Shown in pieces: positions 28,825 to 43,627 of a stretch of DNA of 64,000 nt. The stretch's first letter is position 1. Every line of letters starts with the position of its first letter. Position numbers and translations under genes: made by a program. This DNA is from Luteimonas endophytica (GTDB taxonomy: Bacteria > Pseudomonadota > Gammaproteobacteria > Xanthomonadales > Xanthomonadaceae): positions 37,412 to 101,411 of the forward strand of contig NZ_JARXRM010000046.1 in NCBI RefSeq assembly GCF_029887875.1. The letters are read 5' to 3'. A model generated the notes under the pieces. The model was not told the DNA's origin, made no database searches, and saw nothing but the letters and a program-made list of their open reading frames with translations.

Positions 28825-29352
28825 ATGTCCCAGGCCCTCACGCTCGCCCGTCCCTACGCCCGCGCCGCGTTCGCGCTCGCCCGCGACGGCGGCGGCCTTG
28901 CCGAATGGTCCCAGGCGCTGGCGTTCGCCGCGCGCGTGGCGGCCGACCCCCGGGTCGCGTCGCTGCTCGGCCATCCCGGGCTGGACGACGCCGACGCGGT
29001 GATGCTGCTGGCGCCGGAAGGCGCAGCGCAGCCGTTCGCCGACTTCCTGGCGCTGCTGGCCGAGAACCGCCGGGTGGCGCTGCTGCCGGAGATCGCCGGT
29101 CAGTTCGAGGAGCTGCGCGCCGACGCCGAACGGATCGTGCGCGCCACGGTGACCTCGGCGGCCGAGCTTCCGGCGGCCGAACTGGACGGCATCCGCAGCG
29201 CGCTGGCGAAGCGCTTCGGCCGCCAGGTCGAGCTGGAAACGGCGGTCGACGAGGCCCTGATCGGCGGCGCGGTGATCGCCGCCGGCGACGTGGTCATCGA
29301 CGGCTCGCTGCGCGGCAAGCTGGCGCGGCTGCAGAGCGCGTTGGCGAGCTGA
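28825..29352 (+). CDS. atpH: ATP synthase F1 subunit delta
   Basis: A 175-residue subunit delta, joining the peripheral stalk to the top of the alpha/beta hexamer. The N-terminal helical bundle starts with LARPYARAAFALARDGG, the family start. The C-terminal part has VTSAAELPAAELDGIRSALA and IDGSLRGKLARLQSALA. It is four bases from atpF, and the downstream gap to atpA (164 bases) holds an inverted repeat. Confidence 0.95.
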   Translation: MSQALTLARPYARAAFALARDGGGLAEWSQALAFAARVAADPRVASLLGHPGLDDADAVMLLAPEGAAQPFADFLALLAENRRVALLPEIAGQFEELRADAERIVRATVTSAAELPAAELDGIRSALAKRFGRQVELETAVDEALIGGAVIAAGDVVIDGSLRGKLARLQSALAS

Positions 29353-29391
29353 CGCGTGATCGAAAAGACCGGCCTCCAGCCGTTGGACACC

Positions 29392-29456
29392 GTGATTGGT
29401 GATTCGCAAGCGCAGTACGCCGCCCTGCCGATCGTCAATTGCCAACCGCGAATCAC
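29392..29456. repeat. GTGATT inverted repeat in the atpH-atpA gap
   Basis: GTGATTGGTGATTCGC on the left is mirrored by GCGAATCAC on the right; GTGATTCGC/GCGAATCAC is a perfect nine-base match. The same family occurs at 31078 and 32072 in this operon and as a half copy at 54080. Confidence 0.75.
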
Positions 29457-29516
29457 GTAACGACACATCGAAGCCGCGACCTCATAAATCGCGACCCACG
29501 ATCTAGGACCCACACC

Positions 29517-31067
<1,551 letters not shown>

Positions 31068-31077
31068 GCCGGCGTAG

Positions 31078-31171
31078 TTGGTGATTGGTGATTGGTGATT
31101 CGTAGAAGCGGGTAAGCGTGGCTGGCGGGGATTCGCTCTTGCGAATCACCACTCACCAATCACGAATCACC
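31078..31171. repeat. GTGATT inverted repeat in the atpA-atpG gap
   Basis: Three tandem GGTGATT units on the left are answered by CGAATCACC, ACTCACCAATCACG and AATCACC on the right. It can fold into a long hairpin filling the whole gap. It is the most complete copy of the family in the window and begins 11 bases after the atpA stop. Confidence 0.8.
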
Positions 31172-31188
31172 GCGAACGGAGCGAGCAG

Positions 31189-32052
31189 ATGGCCGGCGGC
31201 AGAGAAATCAAAACCAAGATCAAGAGCGTGCAGAACACCCGCAAGGTGACGCGTGCGCTGGAAATGGTCTCGGCCTCCAAGATCCGCAAGGCGCAGGAGC
31301 GGATGAAGTCGTCGCGTCCGTACGCGCGGGCGATGAAGCAGCTGATCGGGCACCTGGCGCAGGCCAACTCCGAGTTCCAGCACCCGTACCTGGTCGAGCG
31401 CAAGCAGATCAAGCGGGTCGGCTACCTGATCGTCTCGTCCGACCGCGGCCTGGCCGGCGGACTCAACAACAACCTGTTCCGCAAGCTGCTCGGCGAGATC
31501 CGCAAGCACCAGGAGGCGGGCGTCGAGGTCGACGTGGTGACCATCGGCCAGAAGGCCACCGCGTTCTTCCGCCGCCTCAAGGTGAACATGCTGGCCAGCG
31601 TGACCCACCTCGGCGACAACCCCGAGGTCGAGCAGCTGGTCGGTGTGATCAAGGTGATGCTCGACGCCTATGGCGAGGGCAGCGTCGACAAGGTGTTCCT
31701 GGTCTACAACGATTTCATCAACACCATGACCCAGCGCGCGGCGTTCGACCAGCTGCTGCCGCTGCCGGCGTCCGACGAGCCGATGGCCCGGCACGACTGG
31801 GACTACATCTACGAGCCGGATGCCGAGCGCGTGCTCGAGCACGTGCTGACCCGTTACATCGAATCCCTGGTCTACCAGGCGGTGATGGAGAACGTCGCCT
31901 CCGAGCACGCCGCGCGCATGGTGGCGATGAAGTCCGCCAGCGACAACGCGACCAAGCTGATCGACACGCTCAACCTCTCGTACAACAAGGCGCGCCAGGC
32001 CGCGATCACCCAGGAGATCTCGGAGATCGTAGGCGGGGCCGCGGCCGTCTGA
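31189..32052 (+). CDS. atpG: ATP synthase F1 subunit gamma
   Basis: A 287-residue central stalk subunit. It begins [20 protein letters not shown] and has [15 protein letters not shown] in the N-terminal coiled-coil helix. [19 protein letters not shown] is in the Rossmann-like domain, and the conserved C-terminal helix reads [20 protein letters not shown], ending with [13 protein letters not shown]. The length is typical. The start follows GAACGGAGCGAGCAG. Confidence 0.97.
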   Translation: MAGGREIKTKIKSVQNTRKVTRALEMVSASKIRKAQERMKSSRPYARAMKQLIGHLAQANSEFQHPYLVERKQIKRVGYLIVSSDRGLAGGLNNNLFRKLLGEIRKHQEAGVEVDVVTIGQKATAFFRRLKVNMLASVTHLGDNPEVEQLVGVIKVMLDAYGEGSVDKVFLVYNDFINTMTQRAAFDQLLPLPASDEPMARHDWDYIYEPDAERVLEHVLTRYIESLVYQAVMENVASEHAARMVAMKSASDNATKLIDTLNLSYNKARQAAITQEISEIVGGAAAV

Positions 32053-32071
32053 CGACCGCCCGCTGTGGTCC

Positions 32072-33635
<1,564 letters not shown>

Positions 33636-33641
33636 TTCCTG

Positions 33642-33731
33642 CTCCCTCTCCCGCTCGCGGGAGAGGGTCAGGGTGAGGGCCCACGGCCCATCGCCCTCAC
33701 CCCCGGCCTCTCCCGCAAGCGGGAGAGGGGG
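33642..33731. repeat. CCCTCTCCCGC-type repeat pair in the atpD-atpC gap
   Basis: Two small hairpins (CCCTCTCCCGC/GCGGGAGAGGG and CCTCTCCCGC/GCGGGAGAGG) flank a larger inverted pair (TCAGGGTGAGGGC against GCCCTCACCCC). This is a REP-like family common in Xanthomonadales and differs from the GTGATT repeats. It fills the gap between atpD and atpC. Confidence 0.75.
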
Positions 33732-33751
33732 AAACGGAAGAGAAGCGAGTT

Positions 33752-34177
33752 ATGAGCAGCACCATCCGTTGCGACATCGTCAGCGCCGAGGCCGAGATCT
33801 TCCACGGCGAGGCCACCCTCGTGGTCGCCACCGGCGAGGTCGGCGAGCTCGGCATCGCCCCGCGCCACGCGCCGCTGATCACCCGGCTCAAGGCCGGCAA
33901 GGTCGTGGTCACCCAGCCGGACGGCTCGACGCTCGATTTCGCCATCGGCGGCGGCATCCTCGAAGTGCAGCCGCAGGTGGTGACGATCCTGGCCGATACC
34001 GCGATCCGTGCCGACGACATCGACGAGGCGGCGGTCAAGGCGGCCAAGGAAGAGGCCGAGCGCGTGCTGGCCGGGCGCGGCGAGGCGATGGACGTCGCCG
34101 AGGCGCAGCAGAAGCTGGCGGAGGTCACCGCGCAGCTGCAGGCGCTGGAGCGCCTGCGCAAGAACCTCAAGCACTAG
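33752..34177 (+). CDS. atpC: ATP synthase F1 subunit epsilon
   Basis: A 141-residue subunit epsilon. The N-terminal beta sandwich has [17 protein letters not shown] and [19 protein letters not shown], and the C-terminal helical hairpin (about residues 90-141) can inhibit ATP hydrolysis. It ends in [12 protein letters not shown]. It is the last gene of the operon. GGAAGAGAAGCGAGTT precedes the ATG. Confidence 0.96.
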   Translation: MSSTIRCDIVSAEAEIFHGEATLVVATGEVGELGIAPRHAPLITRLKAGKVVVTQPDGSTLDFAIGGGILEVQPQVVTILADTAIRADDIDEAAVKAAKEEAERVLAGRGEAMDVAEAQQKLAEVTAQLQALERLRKNLKH

Positions 34178-34287
34178 GCCGGAATCGGGGAGAGGGAACC
34201 AGATCCCGGGCGTTCCTCGTCCGACGCGCGGTTCCCCTGCGCGATGTCGACGTCCGGAGTCCCGTCCGGAACGCTCGCGGCCAATCT

Positions 34288-34400
34288 CCCGTAGGAGCGC
34301 GTCGTGCGCGCGAAGGCCGGCGCGCTTGGCCATACCTGGGATTGCGGTCCACCCGGCCGGGACCGTCCGCGGCTTTCGCGGCCATGGGCCGCTCCCACGG
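34288..34400. repeat. GTAGGAGCG-type REP-like element (copy 2)
   Basis: CCCGTAGGAGCGCGTCGTGCGCGCGAA on the left (34288 on) and TTTCGCGGCCATGGGCCGCTCCCACGG on the right are inverted relatives. It occupies most of the 361-base gap between atpC and the peptidase gene, where I see no other gene. Confidence 0.75.
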
Positions 34401-34538
34401 GCGATGCGGTCCGGGTCGGTCCCGCAGGCGCGCCATGCGCGCGAACGCCGGTCGGCGGCGGACCGGCGGCCACTTGCGTGCTTGGCGGTGCCGGCATACG
34501 GTCGGTGGGACCGGACTGCGGGCGGGAGGAAGCTGACG

Positions 34539-35753
34539 ATGCGAGATCGTGCGACGGCGGTGATCGCCCTGCTGCTCGTTCCGGCGCTGGCGGCGTGTCC
34601 GCTTTCCGGTTTCGCCGAAGCGTCGGAACCGCAACCGGCGCAAAGCGCTGCGGCCGGCGCTTCGACCGCTACGCGCCCCCGCGCCCGCGAGGCCGGGGTG
34701 GTCATCGGCAGCCTGCCTACCGGTCCGCGCAACGCCATCGTCGACGTGCCGGGCGTCGCGGTCGGCCACGCCACGATCGTCGAGGGCGACGCCATCCGCA
34801 CCGGGGTGACCGCGATCGTTCCGCATCCCGGCGATCTCTACCGCGAGCGGGTCCCGGCGGCCATCCACGTCGCCAACGGCTACGGCAAGCTGCTCGGTTC
34901 AACCCAGGTCGAGGAACTGGGCGAACTGGAAACCCCGATCCTGCTCACCGGCACGCTCGGGGTATGGAAGGCCGCCGATGCCATGGTCGCCTGGATGCTC
35001 GCGCGCCCGGGCATGGAACAGGTGCGCTCGCTCAACCCGGTGGTCGGAGAGACCAACGACGGCTTCCTCAGCGACATCCGCGCCCGGCCGATCCGGCCGC
35101 AGCACGTGGCACAGGCGCTGGAAAGCGCCTCCACCGGCAACGTCGAGGAGGGCACGGTCGGTGCCGGCACCGGGACCGCCGCGTTCGGCTGGAAGGGCGG
35201 GATCGGCACCAGCTCGCGGCGCCTTCCGGAGGCGGCCGGAGGGTATACGGTGGGCGTGCTGGTGCAGAGCAATTTCGGCGGCGATCTGGTGATCGGGGGG
35301 GTGCCGGTGGGCCGCACGCTGCCGGATCCGGACAGCCAGGCCGCAGGCGCCGGGCGGGGCGAGCGGCCGCCCGCCGACGGCGACGGCAGCATCATGATCG
35401 TGGTCGCCACCGATGCGCCGCTGGATGCCCGCCTGCTGCGCAGGCTCGCTTCGCGAGCGGTGATCGGCCTGGGCCGCACCGGCGCATCGATGAGCAACGG
35501 CTCGGGCGACTACGTGATCGCGTTCGCCACCGCCGGCGAGGTGCGGATGCGCAACGACGCGAGCGTGCACGCCACCCGGCTGCTGGCGAACGACGCCATG
35601 GACGGGCTGTTCCGCGGCGTGGCCGAAGCCACCGAGGAGGCGATTGTCAATTCGATGTTCCGCGCCACCACCGTCGCCGGCCATCGCGGCACGCTGCGCG
35701 CGCTGCCTCTGGAACGGGTGCTGCCGCTGCTGGGCGGTACCGCGTCGCCCTGA
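34539..35753 (+). CDS. P1-family (DmpA/BapA-like) aminopeptidase, predicted lipoprotein
   Basis: A 404-residue N-terminal-nucleophile hydrolase of peptidase family S58. The signal peptide ends in a lipobox LAAC (Cys20), so it is predicted to be lipid-anchored in the envelope. The family blocks are present: GPRNAIVDVPGVAVGHATI, GVTAIVPHPGD, VVGETNDGFLSDI, GTGTAAFGWKGGIGTSSR and VGVLVQSNFGG. Autocleavage is expected at Gly283-Ser284 (GDGSIMIVVATDAPL), making Ser284 the nucleophile of the small subunit. The family includes L-aminopeptidases and beta-peptidyl aminopeptidases; specificity is not readable from sequence. It starts after a repeat-filled gap, so probably monocistronic. Confidence 0.9.
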   Translation: MRDRATAVIALLLVPALAACPLSGFAEASEPQPAQSAAAGASTATRPRAREAGVVIGSLPTGPRNAIVDVPGVAVGHATIVEGDAIRTGVTAIVPHPGDLYRERVPAAIHVANGYGKLLGSTQVEELGELETPILLTGTLGVWKAADAMVAWMLARPGMEQVRSLNPVVGETNDGFLSDIRARPIRPQHVAQALESASTGNVEEGTVGAGTGTAAFGWKGGIGTSSRRLPEAAGGYTVGVLVQSNFGGDLVIGGVPVGRTLPDPDSQAAGAGRGERPPADGDGSIMIVVATDAPLDARLLRRLASRAVIGLGRTGASMSNGSGDYVIAFATAGEVRMRNDASVHATRLLANDAMDGLFRGVAEATEEAIVNSMFRATTVAGHRGTLRALPLERVLPLLGGTASP

Positions 35754-35765
35754 GGCGCCGCCGGA

Positions 35766-36149
35766 TCAGCGCTTGTAGATCCAGTGCCGGGAAAGCACGA
35801 ACCCCACCCCGCCCAGCGCGATCTCCACCACCGGCTTGGCCAACCAAGCCCACTGCAGCCCCAGGTAGTCGTCGACCTGGCCGATCGCCCAGGTGCTCAC
35901 CAGGGTGGTACAGACCCACATCAGCAGGAACCGTTGCAGCTGGGTCCGGCCGAGCGCGGTATCCTCGCCGGCGAACGTGAAGCGCCCGTTCATCCAGTAG
36001 CCGAACATCGCGCCGCAGATCCGGCCCACCACGTTGGCCTGGCGCACGGGCAGGCCGGCGTGGCTGAGGGCCACCATCACCGCCCAGTCCAGCAGCCATT
36101 GCAGGCCGCCGATCACCAGGTAGCTGCTCGACTGTCGGGTGAGGCTCAA
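35766..36149 (-). CDS. GtrA-like family membrane protein
   Basis: A 127-residue four-helix membrane protein: SSYLVIGGLQWLLDWAVMVAL, ANVVGRICGAMFGYWMNGRFTF, LLMWVCTTLVSTWAIGQ and VVEIALGGVGFVLSRHWIY. The motif FGYWMNGRFTF and the ending RHWIYKR are typical for GtrA, thought to move polyprenyl-linked sugars across the inner membrane. The start is TTG at 36149; no better codon exists in frame before the first helix. It is convergent with the peptidase gene (12 bases apart) and divergent from glmU, but no glycosyltransferase gene is adjacent. Confidence 0.85.
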   Translation of the reverse strand: MSLTRQSSSYLVIGGLQWLLDWAVMVALSHAGLPVRQANVVGRICGAMFGYWMNGRFTFAGEDTALGRTQLQRFLLMWVCTTLVSTWAIGQVDDYLGLQWAWLAKPVVEIALGGVGFVLSRHWIYKR

Positions 36150-36299
36150 AGGGGTCGGATCCGGAGCTCGGCCGCGTCGCGGCGGAAGGGTCGGCGATTG
36201 CTGCGGCAGCGGTCACGATGCGTCGGCCCGCGGGGCGCATGCTAGCAGCCTGCACCGTTAGAATTCCGAAATTCCAGCCAGCGAAGTTCCGGAGCCGCC

Positions 36300-37664
<1,365 letters not shown>

Positions 37665-37705
37665 CCGGTGGCCGAGCCTTCGCCGGACCCGGCCGCGGCG
37701 CGATT

Positions 37706-37748
37706 CCCGCAGGAGCGGCCCATCGCAGCGCAGGCTGCGGGCCGTTCC
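37706..37748. repeat. GTAGGAGCG-type REP-like element (copy 3, short)
   Basis: CCCGCAGGAGCGGCCCATCG faces CTGCGGGCCGTTCC across CAGCGCAGG. It is a short degenerate member in the glmU to histidine kinase gap. Confidence 0.5.
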
Positions 37749-37794
37749 GGCCCGGTGCGTGGCCATGTTCGGCATCGGTGCCGGCGCCGCGCGC

Positions 37795-39104
37795 TCAGGC
37801 GGGAATGGTGATGCTCACGCACAGCCCCCCGCCGTCGCGGTTGAGCAGCGAGATGCGGCCGCCGTGGGCTTCGCTGATCTCGCGCGCCAGCGCCAGGCCG
37901 AGACCGGTGCCGTGGCGCTTGGTCGAGTAGAACGGCAGCAGCGCGTTGGCCAGCACCGAAGCGTTCATGCCGCTGCCGCGGTCGAGCACGTCGATGCGCC
38001 AGGCATCGGGCAGCCGGCGCAGCGCCAGCCGCACCTCATCGGCAGGGGAGCCCGATTCGTGGGCGTTGCGCAGCAGGTTGATCAGGCACTGCTCGAACTG
38101 CGCCACGTCGAAACGCGCGTTGCCGTCGCCGCCGCTGCCGTCGAAGGCGAATTCCACCTGGTCGCGCAGCCGCGCCACGAATCCCGCCCACGCCACGTTC
38201 TCCAGCCGCGGCGCCGGCAGCTTGGCGAAGCGCGCGTAGTCGCGGATGAAACCCTCCAGGTGCCGCGCGCGCTCCTCGATCGTGGCCAGCGCGCCGGGCA
38301 GGCGCTCGAGCTGGCCGCGGCGCAGCAGCTCGGCGCCCGAGTGCGCCAGCGAGGCGATCGGCGCGAGCGAGTTGTTGAGCTCGTGGCTGATCACCCGGAT
38401 CACCTTCTTCCAGGTCTGCACCTCCTGCCGGCGCAGTTCCGCGGTCAGCTGGCGCAGCAGGATCAGCTCGTGGGCGCGGCCGTTGAGGCGGAACGCGCGC
38501 CGCGACAGGTGGTAGATGTCCTCGCTGTCCTGGTCGCCGACGCCGAACATGGCGTCGCCGCCGCGGGCCACCGCTTCGCGCAGCGCCTCGGGCGAGCGCG
38601 CCAGCAGCGCGTCGAACGATTGCCCCTCCAGCCGGCGCCCGTCGCCGAGCAGCTTGCGCGCGGCGATGTTGCCGTGGACGATGCGGCGGCCGGAATCCAG
38701 CAGCAGCATCGCCACCGGCGTGTTCTGCACCATGGTGTCGAGCAGCAGTTCGCGCTGGACGATGCCGGTGCGCTGCTCGCGCAGCACGTCGCCCAGGCGG
38801 TTGTGGGCGGTGACCAGTTCGATCAGCTCGCTGTATCTGTTCCAGGTGATGCCGAAGTTGTAATCGCCGTCGCGGTAGCTGTCGACGGTGCCGGCAAGGG
38901 CGCGGAAGAGCGCGCGCAGCGGCACGATGGTGCGCCAGAGCGCCACTGCCAGTGCAGTCCCGACCAACGCCGCGGCGAGGGCGGCTGCCGACCACGTCGC
39001 CATCCACGTCGAGAACAGGGCTGTCGCCGCGGCCGCCCCGGCGGCCCCGGCGCTGGAGATCGCGATCAGGCGAATCGCCAGCGGCAATACCCGGAGAATG
39101 CGCA

Positions 39105-39105
<1 letters not shown>
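37795..39105 (-). CDS. Sensor histidine kinase (NtrY-like)
   Basis: A 436-residue membrane-bound kinase. Two helices (about residues 9-30 and 38-58) form the anchor with a very short periplasmic loop, so it probably senses within the membrane or cytoplasm. A PAS-like domain spans about 120-215 (MVQNTPVAMLLLDSGRRIVH). The H-box is VISHELNNSLAPIASLAHSG with phospho-acceptor His241. The N-box is QCLINLLRNAHESG, and the ATP lid has KRHGTGLGLALAREISEAHGG. The start codon overlaps the stop of the response regulator gene (TGATG), so the two are coupled and form a pair. It is the last gene of the efflux operon. Confidence 0.92.
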
Positions 39106-40445
<1,340 letters not shown>

Positions 40446-40501
40446 TGGGCGCACGGCGAGGGAGAGAGCGGGCGGTTCGGCGGTGGTGTCGCGGTGCCGC
40501 T

Positions 40502-40999
40502 TCAGTCTTCGGGGCTCGAGTGATCGTAGCTCATGACTTCCCTGAGCAGCCAATCTCCATCGACCAGGAGATAGAGGTGGGTGAACCTGGCGCTGCTGGT
40601 ATGGACGTCCGCCTTGCCGTCTTCCCGGAGGAAGAAGCGGTGGGTGCCGCTCTGGATGGCTCCGTACAGGTCGCCGTCCCGATAGAGCGGGAACACCTGC
40701 AAGCTGCCTTCGTCGACCACCCTGATCGGCTTGGGACCGGATGCGGGGCAGACGTACCGGCGCGTGTTCTCGAGAAAATCCGCGCGGTCCTGGTAGCCGC
40801 CCTGGTCGTGGTAGAAGTCCAGCCGGGGGTGGATCGCCCGCTCGAGATAGCCGAAATCGCACTGGTTGAAGGCGCGTTCGAAGAAGATCCGGTCGTGCTC
40901 GCGCAGGGTCTCGAAGAGTCCGGGCTCGCCGGCCGGTCCGGCCCACGCGGCCGCGGCCGGCAGGGCGAGCGCCAAAGCGCCGATGAGTGTCTTGATCAA
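40502..40999 (-). CDS. Exported NTF2-like (SnoaL/DUF4440-type) protein
   Basis: A 165-residue protein with a signal peptide (IKTLIGALALALPAAAAWAG, cut near residue 20). The mature part has the NTF2-like fold pattern: FETLREHDRIFFERAFNQCD at the start, a YLERAIHPRLDFYHDQGGY segment, RADFLENTRRYVC, and strands ending HLYLLVDGDWLLREVMSYDH. It may bind a small molecule in the periplasm. It starts with TTG at 40999 after CAGGAGACGCAA, the only well-placed start. It lies inside the efflux operon between the second permease (26 bases) and the response regulator (56 bases), suggesting a sensing or handling role; this is inferred from place only. Confidence 0.8.
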   Translation of the reverse strand: MIKTLIGALALALPAAAAWAGPAGEPGLFETLREHDRIFFERAFNQCDFGYLERAIHPRLDFYHDQGGYQDRADFLENTRRYVCPASGPKPIRVVDEGSLQVFPLYRDGDLYGAIQSGTHRFFLREDGKADVHTSSARFTHLYLLVDGDWLLREVMSYDHSSPED

Positions 41000-41025
41000 T
41001 TGCGTCTCCTGGTTGTTCGGCCGAA

Positions 41026-42258
41026 TCAGACAGAGCGGGTGGCGACGGCCGGGGGCACCGATGCGGCGCGCCGCGCCGGCCAGAACACCGCGAACTGGCC
41101 GAGCAGCCACAGCGCGACGGCGCCTACCGGCAGGTACACCAGAGGCAGGCGCGGCAGTTCGTACCGGCCCATCAGCAGCTGGTTGATGGCGTAGGCCATC
41201 AGCATGCCGACGACGATGCCGAGCGTCGCCAGCAGGAAGTTCTCGACCTGGAAGTAGCGCAGGATCTGCCCGCGGGTGGCGCCCAATGCACGGCGCACGC
41301 CGATCTGTTTGGTCCGCTGCTGCACCCAGAAACTGGCGAGCCCGACGATGCCCAGGGCGGTGACCACCAGCAGCGCGATGCACACCGCGACCAGCAGCCA
41401 GACCATGGCCCGGTCCTCCTGGTAGTACTCGCGGCGCAGTTCTTCGAGGGTCTTGGTGTTCTCTTCCAGGATGATCCGGTTGGGACCGTTCGACAACAGA
41501 GCCTCCTTGGCGGCCTCGAGGACTTCCTGGCGGCGCTCCGGATCGGTGCGCAGCATGATGTTGCTGCCGACCGTGTAGGGCAGCCGCAGCGGAAGGATCA
41601 TCGAGAACTCCTTCTCCGCCGGCCCGCCCTGATCGCTCGGCCGGATCAGGTGCTCGACCACTCCAACCACCGGGGTCGCCTGGTTTCGCGACAGATAAAC
41701 CCGCTTGCCGACCGCGGACTCCCCGGGAAAGAGCCTCTCGGCCGCCTTGCGCGTGATGATCAACGCGGTGGGCGGGATATCGGCGCCAGGGGCGTCGACG
41801 ACCTCCCATTCCTGGATCTCGTCGGCGTTGAAGTTGCGGCCCTCGAGCAGGCGCAAGCCGAACGTTGGCAGGAAGTGCTCGTCGCCGAAGTACTGGGTGA
41901 GATTGGCGGTGGGCCGCTGCTGGTCCGGCACGAGGCCGACGGACGTGTTCCAGGAGGAGTTCGTGAACGGTACCTGGTTGGTGGCGACGGCTGCCTCCAC
42001 CCCGGGTAGGCCGCGCAGCAGGGCGAGATCGGCGCGGGTGAGGGCCGCAGCGTTGTCGTCTTCGCCGATACCGGTGATCTGGATCCGCACGATCTCGTTG
42101 TCGGCCACGCCGCTGACCAGGTTGATGCGTTCGACGCGGTTGCTGATCAGGAACAGGGCGTTGCAGATGATCGCGCAGCTAAGCGCGATCTCGACCACGA
42201 TCAACGCAGCGGCGGTCTTGTGGCGCAGCAGGGTGGAGAGGATCGGACGAATGTCCAT
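41026..42258 (-). CDS. MacB-like ABC transporter permease (2)
   Basis: A 410-residue permease with the MacB_PCD plus FtsX layout. One helix lies at residues 15-38 (AALIVVEIALSCAIICNAL), then a large periplasmic domain to about 285. Three helices follow at about 287-312, 335-365 and 375-400. The FtsX motif reads RTKQIGVRRALGATRGQILR before the third helix. It lacks an ATPase domain, which is supplied by the gene at 43628. It is 48 bases downstream of permease 1 and presumably forms a heterodimer with it. Confidence 0.92.
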   Translation of the reverse strand: MDIRPILSTLLRHKTAAALIVVEIALSCAIICNALFLISNRVERINLVSGVADNEIVRIQITGIGEDDNAAALTRADLALLRGLPGVEAAVATNQVPFTNSSWNTSVGLVPDQQRPTANLTQYFGDEHFLPTFGLRLLEGRNFNADEIQEWEVVDAPGADIPPTALIITRKAAERLFPGESAVGKRVYLSRNQATPVVGVVEHLIRPSDQGGPAEKEFSMILPLRLPYTVGSNIMLRTDPERRQEVLEAAKEALLSNGPNRIILEENTKTLEELRREYYQEDRAMVWLLVAVCIALLVVTALGIVGLASFWVQQRTKQIGVRRALGATRGQILRYFQVENFLLATLGIVVGMLMAYAINQLLMGRYELPRLPLVYLPVGAVALWLLGQFAVFWPARRAASVPPAVATRSV

Positions 42259-42306
42259 GGAATGCTCCGGTATCGGGGTCGCCTGCCGGCCGGGCAGGCC
42301 GTCGGG

Positions 42307-43617
42307 CTATTGGGTCTTGAGCTGGATCGCCGGGGCCACCTGCATCGCGCGCCAGGCCGGCAGCAGCCCGGCCAGCAGGCTGGCGAAGAGCGCCAGGAGG
42401 AACGTGGCCACCAGCATCGCAGGATCCAGTCGTGCGAGATCGGCGTAGCTGGAAGGCTGCTGGCGAACGGCCCAAAGCCCAAGTTGTGCCAGGCCCAGGC
42501 CGAGCACGCCGCCGGCCAGGCCGATGGTCCCGGCCTCGACCAGGCACTGGGCGAAGATTGCCCGCCGCGACGCGCCGAGCGCTCGGCGCACGCCGATCTC
42601 GCTGCTGCGGCGCAGGAACTTCGCCAGCAGCAGGCCGACGGTATTGACCAGGCAGACCAGCAGGAAACCCAGCGCCAGCCACACCTGCAGGCGCACGTCG
42701 CCGGGCACCACGCGGTTGAATTCCAGCCACTCCATGACGCTGCTGAGGCGCACGTTGTCCGGGCGTTCGAAGCGCCCCGCCGCACGCTGTTGCGCCGAGT
42801 AGTTGGCGAGGTACTCGCGATACTCGTCCACCTTCTCCGGCGTGCCGAGCTCGACCCAGTACTGGATCCACACGCAGGGCGCGTTGACGCCGGTGGCGCC
42901 CTCGGGATCGTCGCCAGGCTGGCCCCAGCAGTTCATGCTGCCGTTGCGTCCCATTTTCAGGTCGCGCGAGGTCGAGAACGGTACGAACACCTGCTCCGGC
43001 TCGCCGTAGCGATCGCTGTTCATGTCATAGAACTTCGGGGTTGGGCGCCAGTCGTCGATCACCCCGACGATGCGAAACGCTTCCTTGTCGATGCGCAGGG
43101 TCCTGCCGACGCTGTTCTGGCCGCCGAAGACCTTGTCGTTGAGCGATTTGGCGATCACCGCGACTCGATCGTGGCGTTCGTCGGCTTCTGGGGGCCAGCC
43201 GGTGCCATGCAGGAACGGTAGCTCGAACATCGGGAAGAAGTCGCTGGTGGCGTAGCGCGCGTCCACGAGGAACGGGTCCAGGCCCTGCACGTCCGGCTCG
43301 ATGCTGGCCGAGCCGCCGGTGGTCATGGTCTGCCGGTCGCCGCGCTTCTCGCGCAGCATGGCCTCGGCATCGAAGCGGGTGAGCTGGGTTTCCGGTTCGT
43401 CCCCGGGAGTGAAATCCCGCAGCGACTGCGGGTCCATCTGCGGATAGAACAGCTGGTCGCTCTTTTGCGGAATCGGATCGCCGGACAGCACGTAGAACAC
43501 CGTCAGCGTGGTCATGCTGGCGCCGATCCCGAGGGCGATCGCCAGGACCATCAGCGCGGTCAGCACCTTGTTGCGGCGGAAGCTGCGCAGGGCGAGGTTG
43601 AAGTAGTAGGCGAGCAT
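42307..43617 (-). CDS. MacB-like ABC transporter permease (1)
   Basis: A 436-residue permease related to the neighbouring one. The first helix (residues 16-38) is ALMVLAIALGIGASMTTLTV, then a long periplasmic domain (40-305) including YATSDFFPMFELPFLHGTGW and KVFGGQNSVGRTLRIDKEAF. Helices follow at about 310-335, 360-385 and 400-425, with SSEIGVRRALGASRRAIFAQ between them. It begins ten bases after the ATPase gene. The two permeases differ enough that they are not recent duplicates. Confidence 0.92.
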   Translation of the reverse strand: MLAYYFNLALRSFRRNKVLTALMVLAIALGIGASMTTLTVFYVLSGDPIPQKSDQLFYPQMDPQSLRDFTPGDEPETQLTRFDAEAMLREKRGDRQTMTTGGSASIEPDVQGLDPFLVDARYATSDFFPMFELPFLHGTGWPPEADERHDRVAVIAKSLNDKVFGGQNSVGRTLRIDKEAFRIVGVIDDWRPTPKFYDMNSDRYGEPEQVFVPFSTSRDLKMGRNGSMNCWGQPGDDPEGATGVNAPCVWIQYWVELGTPEKVDEYREYLANYSAQQRAAGRFERPDNVRLSSVMEWLEFNRVVPGDVRLQVWLALGFLLVCLVNTVGLLLAKFLRRSSEIGVRRALGASRRAIFAQCLVEAGTIGLAGGVLGLGLAQLGLWAVRQQPSSYADLARLDPAMLVATFLLALFASLLAGLLPAWRAMQVAPAIQLKTQ

Positions 43618-43627
43618 GGCGGCGGCC

